The notes below the pieces were generated by a model. That model was not told the DNA's origin. It was given only the letters and a program-made list of their open reading frames with translations, and searched no databases. The translations under genes were made by a program, and so were the position numbers. A stretch of 5,682 nt of DNA from an uncultured Cytophagaceae bacterium (GTDB lineage: Bacteria; Bacteroidota; Bacteroidia; Cytophagales; Spirosomataceae), in NCBI GenBank assembly GCA_903837305.1, contig CAILUB010000099.1:1-5682 (forward strand), read 5' to 3'. Positions 1-5,682 of this stretch are shown piece by piece. Each line of letters begins with the position of its first letter. The stretch's first letter is position 1.

Positions 1-141
1 AACCCAAACACCTTCTGACTCTAAGAAAAATTTCTTAGTCTGTAAGTTCGGGTAGAACTTACGCTTAGTCTTGTTATTAGCGTGAGAAACGTTGTTTCCT
101 ACTTGAGTTTTGCGTCCTGTAATTTGACAAACCTTTGCCAT
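1..141 (-). CDS. rpmB: 50S ribosomal protein L28, N-terminal 47 codons (cut by window edge)
   Basis: L28 is a small protein of the large ribosomal subunit. Reading the minus strand from the ATG at 141 gives MAKVCQITGRKTQVGNNVSH, then ANNKTKRKFYPNLQTKKFF. This is the typical Bacteroidota L28 start, with the conserved GNNVSHANNKTKR block and the PNLQTKKFF strand. The reading frame is open to the window edge after residue 47 (ESEGVWV). The family is usually about 60 to 80 residues, so the remainder lies to the left of the window. The gene faces away from the EEP gene across a 119-bp spacer that contains a good promoter match. From knowledge of the phylum, rpmG is often the next gene downstream, but that is outside this window. 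Identity is secure; only the C-terminus is unseen. Confidence 0.96.
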   Translation of the reverse strand, partial: MAKVCQITGRKTQVGNNVSHANNKTKRKFYPNLQTKKFFLESEGVWV

Positions 142-181
142 CGTATCTAGTATTTAAAATTGTTCTTTCCTAAAGGGATTG

Positions 182-213
182 CAAAATTAGAAAATATTTT
201 GAAATAACCCAAA
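182..213 (-). promoter_or_regulatory. Bacteroidota-type promoter for rpmB
   Basis: On the minus strand a TTTG (210-213) is followed after 20 nt by TAATTTTG (182-189). This matches the Bacteroidota primary sigma consensus, TTTG about 19-21 nt upstream of TAnnTTTG. The expected transcription start is around 176-178, giving a 5' leader of roughly 35 nt before the rpmB ATG. No strong Shine-Dalgarno is seen in that leader, which is usual in this phylum. The assignment rests on motif and spacing only. Confidence 0.6.
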
Positions 214-226
214 CCTCTTTTGAAAA

Positions 227-257
227 TTTATAAAATGCAAGACAATGTGTATCTTTG
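227..257 (+). promoter_or_regulatory. Candidate promoter for the EEP-permease operon
   Basis: A TATCTTTG at 250-257 matches TAnnTTTG exactly. A TTTA at 227-230 is a three-of-four match to the -33 TTTG, with 19 nt between the two. The transcription start expected from this geometry falls at about 261-263, right on the ATG of the EEP gene, so the transcript would be leaderless or nearly so. The site is back-to-back with the rpmB promoter, their -33 boxes being 13 nt apart. The imperfect -33 box and the unusual leader length keep confidence low. Confidence 0.38.
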
Positions 258-260
258 GAC

Positions 261-1379
261 ATGGCTAAGCGAAATACGAAGGCACCGTTAAAGAAAAAAA
301 TCATCTCTTCCTTGATCTGGTTAGGCACCCTGCCATTATGCCTTTACACGCTTTTGACCTATCTATTAAGTTATTCTCTCATCGTAGAGCATTGGTTTGC
401 CGGCTTTATCATGATGACCATGCCATACGCGCAATTATTGTGCTTCTTCTCGTTGATTTATTGGGTTTTTCAGCGAGCGAAGCGAGCGCTTTTACCCTTG
501 ATCGTCCTGTTGCTCGGCTATGGATTTATCGGGAGAACGATTAGTTTCAATTCAACGGTGGCCACCTTACAAAAACCGTTGACAGTGATGAGTTATAATG
601 TTTTTGGCATGTATTCAAATGAGTATGAGGCCAAAAAAGAAGAGCTAGAAGATCTCAAAAAATTCATCCGTGATTACGATGCGGACATCAAATGTTTTCA
701 GGAATTCTATTCCCATTCGGATCGCAAGGCCTACCACACGGTCTCTTTCTTGAAGGAAAAATACCCACACTACGCCTTCATTCCACTGAAAAAGCAATTA
801 TTTGATACCCACGAAAAAATGGGGCTTGTCGTATTTTCAAAATACCCCATCATCCACGAAGAAGGTGTGCAATTTGATAATTCAGCGAACGGCTATTTGT
901 TAACCGATATCGTAAAAGATCAAGATACGATTAGGGTAATTAATCTGCAGCTTTGGTCGATGGGAATTCGAGTGAATAAAGTAACGTCTAAAATTAGATT
1001 ACAAGATTATACGGATGCGAAAAAAGAAGGACGCGGTATCATTTCCTCACTCCGCAAGGGCTTTATTGAGCACAAAAAGGAGATGGATCAGATCAATCGC
1101 CTTATCCAAAAAAGCCCCTATCCCATCATAGTGGTAGGTGATTTAAATGAAACGCCATCTGGCTGGGCCTATGGAACGATTCGAGAACGCTTGAAAAATT
1201 CCTTTGAAGAAGCGGGATCCGGCTTTGGTTTTACCTTAAATCGCAGCCCCTATTTAGTTCGCATTGACGATCAATTCTTCTCAGACGAATGGAAAGCTGT
1301 CAATTTCCAAACCCTGCGAAACATAAAATACTCCGACCACTTCCCTACCGTAGGTCAATACATATTGAATGGAAAATAA
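261..1379 (+). CDS. Membrane-anchored endonuclease/exonuclease/phosphatase (EEP) family hydrolase
   Basis: EEP domains (DNase I / ExoIII / sphingomyelinase fold) cleave phosphodiester or phosphomonoester bonds with a divalent metal; the substrate here cannot be told. With the ATG at 261 the protein has 372 residues. Hydrophobic segments at about 14-43, 46-70 and 76-94 suggest three membrane helices, placing the catalytic domain after residue 105. Visible EEP motifs are SYNV (Asn113), CFQE (metal-binding Glu148), GLVVFSKYPI, VVGDLNETP (Asp294, Asn296), RIDD (Asp336) and the terminal SDHFPTV (Asp359, His360). The usual His of the NxHL strand motif is replaced by Gln230 (INLQL). A TTG at 255 is also in frame, but it lies inside the best -10-type box, so I prefer the ATG. 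The stop overlaps the next gene by 11 bp, implying co-transcription with the permease. The family is clear; function is unknown. Confidence 0.9.
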   Translation: MAKRNTKAPLKKKIISSLIWLGTLPLCLYTLLTYLLSYSLIVEHWFAGFIMMTMPYAQLLCFFSLIYWVFQRAKRALLPLIVLLLGYGFIGRTISFNSTVATLQKPLTVMSYNVFGMYSNEYEAKKEELEDLKKFIRDYDADIKCFQEFYSHSDRKAYHTVSFLKEKYPHYAFIPLKKQLFDTHEKMGLVVFSKYPIIHEEGVQFDNSANGYLLTDIVKDQDTIRVINLQLWSMGIRVNKVTSKIRLQDYTDAKKEGRGIISSLRKGFIEHKKEMDQINRLIQKSPYPIIVVGDLNETPSGWAYGTIRERLKNSFEEAGSGFGFTLNRSPYLVRIDDQFFSDEWKAVNFQTLRNIKYSDHFPTVGQYILNGK

Positions 1380-2682
1380 GCTCTGGAAAGTCTTAGGCAC
1401 AGGTTTCGGCGTCGCTGTCACACTCGGCGGAACCGTTGGAACCGGCATCTTGCGTAAACCAGGGCCCATTGCTGCCTCTTTGCATGATCCCGCCTTAATT
1501 CTTAGTTTATGGGCCTTAGTAGCCCTTTATGCTTTACTAGGTGTAAGTTGCCTTTTGGAGTTAAGCTTATCGATTCCCAAAGCAGGTTCCTGGTATGGCT
1601 ATGCAGAACGTGCATTTGGCCGCTACATAGGATTCTTAGTGGGCCTCACGAGCTGGCTAGGAACCGTCACCGCCTTAGGCTTCGGATCCTATACTTTCAG
1701 TGAATACCTCATCATCGTTTTCCCCAGTTTAAGCCCCTATTTAGTTTATTGTGCCATCGGAATTCTTGCTCTGTTGTGGTTTTTCCATCAACTAGGCGTC
1801 GTCATGGCTGGCAAATCCCAAGAATGGCTCAGCGGCATTAAAGCTGTCGCCTTGATGATTTTCATAGCCATCTGTTTTGCATACGGTGATGGTGGCGTTT
1901 TCTTGCAGAAAACTACAGCACCCACGGGATTACCTTTAACGACTGGCATCATGACGGCCTTGTTGTCCATCTTTTATGCATTTGACGGCTGGCATACAGC
2001 CAGTTATTTCACAGAAGAGAATAAAGATCCTGTTAAATCGATGCCAAAATCGATGTTTATTGGCGTCATCACCGTCGCGGTAATCTATTTATTAATCAAC
2101 GTCGGCATCCTGTACAGCCTACCCCTTGAAACACTTTCAACGAGTAAATTAGCGGCAGCAGATGCCATGAAGTTGTTATTTGGAGCAGATATGGGTCGTT
2201 GGATTACGGTCTTTTTAATGCTCAGCATTTTAGGCATCTTAAACACGCAAGTGATGTTTGCCCCGCGCGTTATTTATTCGATGAGCCGTGACGGTCTATT
2301 TTTTAAACAAGCCGAAAAAGTGAACTCAGCAGGCTCCCCTACGACAGCGACCCATTTAACCGTTTTCTCCGCTTGCATTTTTTTATTAGCAGGCAAGGAA
2401 ATAAACGAACGCCTTTCTGATATCGCAACCTTCTTTTTCGTGGCTAGTTATTTAGCCGGATTCGCCTCCTTATTGCGCCTTCGCGTGACTGAACCGAACT
2501 TAAAACGACCTTATCTTGCTTGGGGCTACCCAGTGTTGCCTTGGATATTAGTCATCATTTCATCCCTGTTTTTGATCGGAACCTTGGTGACGAATCTGGG
2601 TAGTGTGGTGTATGTGGTGGGGTTTGTGGGGGTGAGCTATTTAGTCTATCGAAGAATGGAGAGTAGAGATAATAGAGTATAG
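1369..2682 (+). CDS. APC-superfamily amino acid permease
   Basis: This is an inner-membrane transporter, predicted to move amino acids or related amines by proton or solute coupling. The 437 residues form about 12 hydrophobic segments, a normal family length. Family marks are the glycine-rich broken first helix GGTVGTGI (20-27), the PKAGSWYGYAERAFG block (70-84, the counterpart of PxAGGxYxY), FYAFDGW in helix 6 (202-208), TEENKDPVKSMPKS (215-228), and APRVIYSMSRDGLFF (298-312). The substrate cannot be assigned from these. The ATG lies inside the 3' end of the EEP gene, so translational coupling is likely; no clear Shine-Dalgarno is seen. The last eight residues (MESRDNRV) and the stop codon are encoded by the left arm of the heptad inverted repeat, so the native C-terminus may have been altered. 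The final membrane segment uses GTG for all six valines. Confidence 0.92.
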   Translation: MENKLWKVLGTGFGVAVTLGGTVGTGILRKPGPIAASLHDPALILSLWALVALYALLGVSCLLELSLSIPKAGSWYGYAERAFGRYIGFLVGLTSWLGTVTALGFGSYTFSEYLIIVFPSLSPYLVYCAIGILALLWFFHQLGVVMAGKSQEWLSGIKAVALMIFIAICFAYGDGGVFLQKTTAPTGLPLTTGIMTALLSIFYAFDGWHTASYFTEENKDPVKSMPKSMFIGVITVAVIYLLINVGILYSLPLETLSTSKLAAADAMKLLFGADMGRWITVFLMLSILGILNTQVMFAPRVIYSMSRDGLFFKQAEKVNSAGSPTTATHLTVFSACIFLLAGKEINERLSDIATFFFVASYLAGFASLLRLRVTEPNLKRPYLAWGYPVLPWILVIISSLFLIGTLVTNLGSVVYVVGFVGVSYLVYRRMESRDNRV

Positions 2683-2748
2683 AGTAGAGATTATAGATGG
2701 TTTAACTCGAGATTTTATCTCTTCTCTATACTCTATTATCTCTACTCT
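2653..2748. repeat. Inverted repeat with arms built of degenerate 7-nt units (AGANNNN / NNNNTCT)
   Basis: In the left part AGA recurs at exactly 7-nt steps, starting at 2653, 2660, 2667, 2674, 2681, 2688 and 2695. In the right part TCT recurs at 2718, 2725, 2732, 2739 and 2746. The two halves are reverse complements: 2660-2691 pairs with 2717-2748 over 32 positions with one mismatch (T2685 against T2723), around a 25-nt loop. Within the left arm there is also a direct repeat, AGAGTAGAGATAATAGA at 2660-2676 and the same with one change at 2681-2697. The structure overlaps the permease stop codon and ends 3 bp from the stop of the PBP4-like gene. It is not a recognised insertion sequence end; whether it is a dispersed family cannot be seen here. 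Confidence 0.9.
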
Positions 2749-2753
2749 ATTTT
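2660..2753. terminator. Probable bidirectional terminator hairpin between convergent genes
   Basis: The 32-position stem of the heptad repeat sits exactly between two converging genes, where a shared terminator is expected. On the plus strand the stem is followed by A then four T (2749-2753), a short U-tract suitable for intrinsic termination. On the minus strand the stem is followed by a poorer pyrimidine-rich stretch, so termination in that direction may be weaker. The stem is A/T- and purine-rich with little GC, unlike a classical short GC-rich terminator. Position and folding support the role; it is inferred. Confidence 0.5.
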
Positions 2754-3999
2754 AGTGAATGGCTTTCAAAAACTCCACCACCGAATTCTTAATTTCCTTA
2801 ACAGAGGTATTGCCTAAATTAGATAATATGGAGAAGGCAAGTGTTTTACCTTCTTTGGTCAAATAATACCCAGAAAGGTCATAGGTATTCCCAAATGAAC
2901 CCGATTTCGCCCAAATGCGAACACCCGGATTCAGATCTTGCACATTGCGCATGGTTCCGGTCTTACTCGCTTCTGGCAGCAAAGTATACAATCGATCAGG
3001 AGCAACTTCTTTAGCTAGCGTCTCTAGAATGTAGATGAAATCCTTTGGCCTCAATAAATCATACCTCGATAATCCGGATCCATCGACCCAGCGAATATCC
3101 TTCAGAAATTCATTACCAGGCTCTTTCTTTAAGTTTTCAATTACTGTAGTCGGATCCCAACCTTTCTCTGCGGCGATCATCACGAGCAACTGCTCAGCCA
3201 CTGAATTATCACTTTCATGCAACATAGGCAGGTATAAACTATCCATCTTCCCAGCATAGAAAATCCGCGCATCTGGATGAACTGCCAGTGGCATCGTCTC
3301 TACTGATTTATGTAGTGTATCGGTCAAAAGAAAGGCCGTCATTTCAGGGGAAGTAATGAATGGCACGTCTTGGGATGGATATTTCTGGGTCTGTACTACC
3401 GGCAACTCAAACTGATTACTTAGGCGATTTCTTCTTACCTCCTGTGTCGATCCCGTCTTAGAAACTGCCTCAAAAGCATCCGGCATTATTCGCCATCTCT
3501 TAGCTGCTGCCGAAAAATTGACCAGGTTTGCATACAAGGGCATATCCGAAATCTCCGCCGAATAATGGTCATTGTAATCATCCCAAGCCCATCCAGAACC
3601 CATCACTGGAATCTGCTTTAAGGGAGAACCATAGACTAAAACCTTCGAAGAGGCAGCTAAGAAATCGCGTAAAGCGGTATTTTTGATCGTGGGATGAAGA
3701 TTAGAAATGTCCCCTGTTCCCCAAAAAAAGAGGGTATCTTTTGTTTCGCGGTATTTGAAGGAGGGTATTTGGCTACCTAATATTCGATTTGCCTGTAAAA
3801 AGGTCAGTAGCTTCATATTAGAAGCTGGCATAAAATATTGATCTGCGTTTTTCTCGAAAAGCACTTTACCGGTCGCGAGGTCCTTAATCATGACGCCACT
3901 GGCCCGCTGAGCTAGGCTAGATTCAGTGTAGGCTATCTGCAAATGGGAGCTTTGGCAACCTACCAAAGCCAGCAGGAATATAAAGGCGAAATTTTTCAT
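2752..3999 (-). CDS. dacB: D-alanyl-D-alanine carboxypeptidase/endopeptidase, PBP4 (peptidase S13) family lipoprotein
   Basis: Enzymes of this family trim the terminal D-Ala of peptidoglycan stem peptides or cut cross-links in the periplasm, by an acyl-serine mechanism. The three penicillin-binding motifs are present: SNMK (Ser60 nucleophile, Lys63), SDN (263-265), and KSG (365-367), a variant of the usual KTG. Other S13 marks are VDGSGLSRYDLL (305-316) and SKTGTMRN (345-352). The roughly 200 residues between motifs one and two fit the S13 domain insert. At 415 residues it is shorter than E. coli PBP4 (477). The N-terminus MKNFAFIFLLALVGC is a short lipoprotein signal with lipobox LVGC, predicting a lipid anchor at Cys15. 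The ATG is well fixed, because an in-frame TAG lies two codons upstream (4003-4005). It is transcribed alone, diverging from the symporter gene and ending 3 bp from the heptad repeat. Confidence 0.93.
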   Translation of the reverse strand: MKNFAFIFLLALVGCQSSHLQIAYTESSLAQRASGVMIKDLATGKVLFEKNADQYFMPASNMKLLTFLQANRILGSQIPSFKYRETKDTLFFWGTGDISNLHPTIKNTALRDFLAASSKVLVYGSPLKQIPVMGSGWAWDDYNDHYSAEISDMPLYANLVNFSAAAKRWRIMPDAFEAVSKTGSTQEVRRNRLSNQFELPVVQTQKYPSQDVPFITSPEMTAFLLTDTLHKSVETMPLAVHPDARIFYAGKMDSLYLPMLHESDNSVAEQLLVMIAAEKGWDPTTVIENLKKEPGNEFLKDIRWVDGSGLSRYDLLRPKDFIYILETLAKEVAPDRLYTLLPEASKTGTMRNVQDLNPGVRIWAKSGSFGNTYDLSGYYLTKEGKTLAFSILSNLGNTSVKEIKNSVVEFLKAIH

Positions 4000-4003
4000 A
4001 CAC

Positions 4004-4037
4004 TAAAGGTAAAAGGTTTTCGTATTTTTGAGCTCAA
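4004..4037 (-). promoter_or_regulatory. Weak candidate promoter for the PBP4-like gene
   Basis: On the minus strand TACCTTTA (4004-4011) matches TAnnTTTG at all but the last base. A TTG at 4035-4037 lies 23 nt upstream, at the long end of tolerated spacing. The predicted start would fall at or next to the ATG at 3999, leaving almost no leader. Both boxes are imperfect. Confidence 0.2.
4023..4030 (+). promoter_or_regulatory. Candidate -7 box for the symporter gene
   Basis: TATTTTTG is an exact TAnnTTTG match in the 51-bp divergent spacer. It predicts a transcript start near 4034-4036, about 15 nt before the ATG at 4051. No TTTG or TTG is found at the expected 19-21 nt upstream; the nearest is TTTC at 3994-3997 with a 25-nt gap. 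The site is therefore tentative. A transcription start here would exclude the longer reading frame beginning at 3943. Confidence 0.33.
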
Positions 4038-4050
4038 TTTAATCAAAAGA

Positions 4051-5427
4051 ATGCTGGTAGGCTTTGTCATTTTTTACCTTGCGCTGAACCTGGCCGTTGG
4101 CTGGTGGGCCAGCAAAAAGGTGCACTCTACGCAGGATTTCGTGTTAGCGGGACGTTCCTTACCCTTTGCCTTAGCCACGATGGTGACTTTTGCGACCTGG
4201 TTTGGGTCCGAAACCATCTTGGGAGCTCCTAAAGAATTCGTTCATGGTGGTATTTTAGCTATTATTGAAGAACCCTTTGGAGCTGCTCTCGGCCTATTTT
4301 TAGTTGGAGCCATTTATGCTCGAAAACTGTATCCTCTACCAGTTTTGACCTTTAGTGATTACTTCCGTTTGCGGTTTGGGGCCTTCTCAGAAAAGCTTTC
4401 GGCGATCATTATGATTCCGTCGTATTTCGGTTGGATCTCTGCACAATTAGTGGCTTTAGGGTTGACGATGCATCTTTTATTGCCCATCTCAGTTGAAACA
4501 GGCATTATCATTGGCGCCTTATTAGTCATGGCCTATACCTTGCTAGGAGGCATGTGGTCGATCTCCGTGACGGACTTTTTTCACAACATAATCCTAATCG
4601 TTGGGCTCTTATTTTTAGCCTATTTGTTATGGGCCAAAGTCCCAGATTTAAATCAACTCATCTCCACCCAACCCGAGGGCTTCTTTCGAGCCATCCCACG
4701 AGAAAACACCTGGAAAGATTGGCTTGTGTATGGCGCAGCTTGGATCACCATCGGTTTTGGCTCTATTCCGCAGCAAGATATTTTCCAGCGGGTGATGTCT
4801 GCCAAGAATGAGAAAATTGCTGCAAAAGCCAGCATTGCTGCAGGTGCCATGTACTTGACGGTGGCTCTCTTACCCTTATTAATCGCATTCATTGCCGTTC
4901 GATTATATCCTACTTTGCTTTCAGAAGATGAATTATTGATCCCCACCTTAGTGATGAAATTTACGCCAAGAGCCATGCAGGTATTGTTTTTAGGGGCTCT
5001 TTTATCCGCTTTATTGAGTACCACTTCCGGGGCTATTTTAGCTCCTGCTTCCGTATTAGGGGAAAATATATTGAAACCTTTAATGAAGCGTCCATCAGAT
5101 AAAATCGTGTTATTATTTATTCGGATTTCCATAGTGCTGGTGACATTAGCCTGCATCATTATGGCCATTGAACGTCAAAATATCTTCGAATTAGTAGGAG
5201 AAGCCTCAGCCTTCAGTCTTGTTTCCCTCTTTATACCACTCAATGCCGGTCTCTGGTGGAAACGTACGACTCCCTGGGGAAGTCATTTGAGTATGGTGTT
5301 GGGATTGGTTTTTTGGGGATATTTTCACTTTATCAGCCCATCGGAAATTCCAGCAGTTTGGTATGGATTAGCTGCAGGACTCATCGGTTTACTGCTAGGA
5401 AACCAAATTAAAGCCAAATCTGTTTAA
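4051..5427 (+). CDS. Sodium:solute symporter (SSS family)
   Basis: This is an inner-membrane Na+-coupled uptake transporter of the SLC5/PutP type; the solute is unknown. The frame is open back to 3943, but that start would lie inside the divergent PBP4-like gene. The ATG at 4051 begins directly with a membrane helix (MLVGFVIFYLALNLAVGWW), as is usual in the family, and gives 458 residues. Numbering from there, family marks are DFVLAGRSLP (29-38), TFATWFGSE (46-54), LLGGMWSISVTDFFHN (164-179), GSIPQQDIFQRVMSAKN (237-253), and LLSTTSGAILA (321-331), whose Ser/Thr residues correspond to the Na2 sodium site known in vSGLT and PutP. About 12 to 13 hydrophobic segments are visible. No Shine-Dalgarno is seen. 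The 3' end overlaps the converging Nudix gene by 20 bp. Confidence 0.91.
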   Translation: MLVGFVIFYLALNLAVGWWASKKVHSTQDFVLAGRSLPFALATMVTFATWFGSETILGAPKEFVHGGILAIIEEPFGAALGLFLVGAIYARKLYPLPVLTFSDYFRLRFGAFSEKLSAIIMIPSYFGWISAQLVALGLTMHLLLPISVETGIIIGALLVMAYTLLGGMWSISVTDFFHNIILIVGLLFLAYLLWAKVPDLNQLISTQPEGFFRAIPRENTWKDWLVYGAAWITIGFGSIPQQDIFQRVMSAKNEKIAAKASIAAGAMYLTVALLPLLIAFIAVRLYPTLLSEDELLIPTLVMKFTPRAMQVLFLGALLSALLSTTSGAILAPASVLGENILKPLMKRPSDKIVLLFIRISIVLVTLACIIMAIERQNIFELVGEASAFSLVSLFIPLNAGLWWKRTTPWGSHLSMVLGLVFWGYFHFISPSEIPAVWYGLAAGLIGLLLGNQIKAKSV

Positions 5428-5682
5428 GCGTGCCCAGATATTGCCCTTTCTTTCCAGTATGCACATAATCTAGGATTGCGTCGTTGATAGAAGGATAAAT
5501 AGTTAATTCTGCGATTTTATCCACGGGCACCCATACTAGATCATCAGCCGTTGTTTCACCCGCTTGAATGAGCGGGATTCCTCCTACAATATCTCCTTCG
5601 AAAATAAGATGTAAACACGCACTGTAATCATCTGTGGCATGCACCTGACCTGTAAAAAGCAAATCATGCACTTCCACCTCTA
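5408..5682 (-). CDS. Nudix hydrolase, C-terminal part (5' end beyond window)
   Basis: Nudix enzymes hydrolyse nucleoside diphosphates linked to another group, such as ADP-ribose or oxidised nucleotides. About 91 C-terminal residues are visible. The region FTGQVHATDDYSACLHLIFE, followed by GDIVGG, an acidic stretch and DDLVWVPVDKIAEL, matches the strands after the Nudix box, where an E..d..Wvp.dei pattern is typical. The catalytic box (GX5EX7REUXEEXGU) should lie just outside the right edge, so activity cannot be judged. The frame is open to the edge; a GTG at 5677 is in frame but reads more naturally as an internal valine. The gene ends with TAA at 5408-5410, 20 bp inside the converging symporter gene, and no terminator hairpin is seen between the two. 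The family is a moderately sure assignment from the C-terminal half only. Confidence 0.72.
   Translation of the reverse strand, partial: EVEVHDLLFTGQVHATDDYSACLHLIFEGDIVGGIPLIQAGETTADDLVWVPVDKIAELTIYPSINDAILDYVHTGKKGQYLGTLKQIWL

Noticed and set aside
255..260. TTG at 255 as the start of the EEP gene.
   Set aside because: It adds only two residues and lies within the best promoter box; the ATG at 261 is simpler.
471..490. Local repeat of AGCGAGCGA-like units in the EEP gene.
   Set aside because: Only two imperfect copies, encoding the QRAKRAL loop between helices; the inverted repeat it contains has a 2-nt loop. Probably chance.
338..544. Plus-strand open frame of 68 codons in the 5' part of the EEP gene.
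   Set aside because: It is out of frame within the membrane-helix region of a well-supported gene and has no recognisable features.
2706..2711. CTCGAG palindrome in the hairpin loop as a regulatory site.
   Set aside because: A six-base palindrome is expected by chance at this scale and nothing else supports it.
2653..2748. CRISPR array or insertion-sequence end for the heptad repeat.
   Set aside because: Units are 7 nt with no spacers of constant length, and there is no transposase, target duplication or cas gene in the window.
3943..4050. Extended N-terminus for the symporter, starting at 3943 and adding 36 residues.
   Set aside because: It would overlap the signal-peptide region of the divergent PBP4-like gene, and the added residues are polar and unlike the family. 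The candidate -7 box at 4023-4030 also lies inside it. The ATG at 4051 starts directly at the first helix.
4653..5168. Minus-strand open frame of 171 codons inside the symporter.
   Set aside because: It is antisense to a gene with clear family motifs, and its translation shows no recognisable domain. Its length fits a shadow of the symporter's codon use.
5386..5405. GGTTT...AAACC inverted repeat near the symporter 3' end as a terminator.
   Set aside because: The stem is only 5 bp, lies inside the coding region and has no U-tract.

Overview
The window looks like a piece of a Bacteroidota chromosome. The evidence is the Bacteroidota-type start of ribosomal protein L28 at the left edge, promoter-like sites of the TTTG / TAnnTTTG kind used by this phylum, and start codons without clear Shine-Dalgarno sequences. 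The protein families (membrane-anchored EEP hydrolase, short lipoprotein PBP4-like enzyme, sodium:solute symporter) fit the same phylum. I cannot place it at genus level.

Layout. Positions 1-141 (minus) hold the first 47 codons of rpmB. A 119-bp divergent spacer (142-260) carries a well-formed minus-strand promoter for rpmB and a weaker plus-strand one. On the plus strand follow a three-helix membrane protein with a C-terminal endonuclease/exonuclease/phosphatase (EEP) domain (261-1379) and an APC-superfamily amino acid permease (1369-2682), overlapping by 11 bp and probably co-transcribed. The permease converges on a lipoprotein D-alanyl-D-alanine carboxypeptidase of the PBP4/S13 family (2752-3999, minus). 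Between them lies a long inverted repeat whose arms are built of degenerate 7-nt units. A 51-bp divergent spacer separates the PBP4-like gene from a sodium:solute symporter (4051-5427, plus). The symporter's 3' end overlaps by 20 bp the 3' end of a Nudix hydrolase gene that runs off the right edge (5408-5682, minus).

How the genes relate. This appears to be ordinary core or housekeeping territory: ribosome, cell-wall maintenance, two solute transporters and a nucleotide-type hydrolase. No mobile element gene, CRISPR array, tRNA or defence system is visible, and there is no gene-free stretch over 300 bases. The only clear operon-like coupling is the EEP protein with the permease; nothing in the sequence says they share a pathway.

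I found no convincing new multi-gene system. The most unusual structure is the heptad-phased inverted repeat at 2653-2748, which also supplies the last codons and stop of the permease. Secondary points are a His-to-Gln change at a normally conserved EEP position, and a promoter geometry that would make the EEP transcript nearly leaderless.
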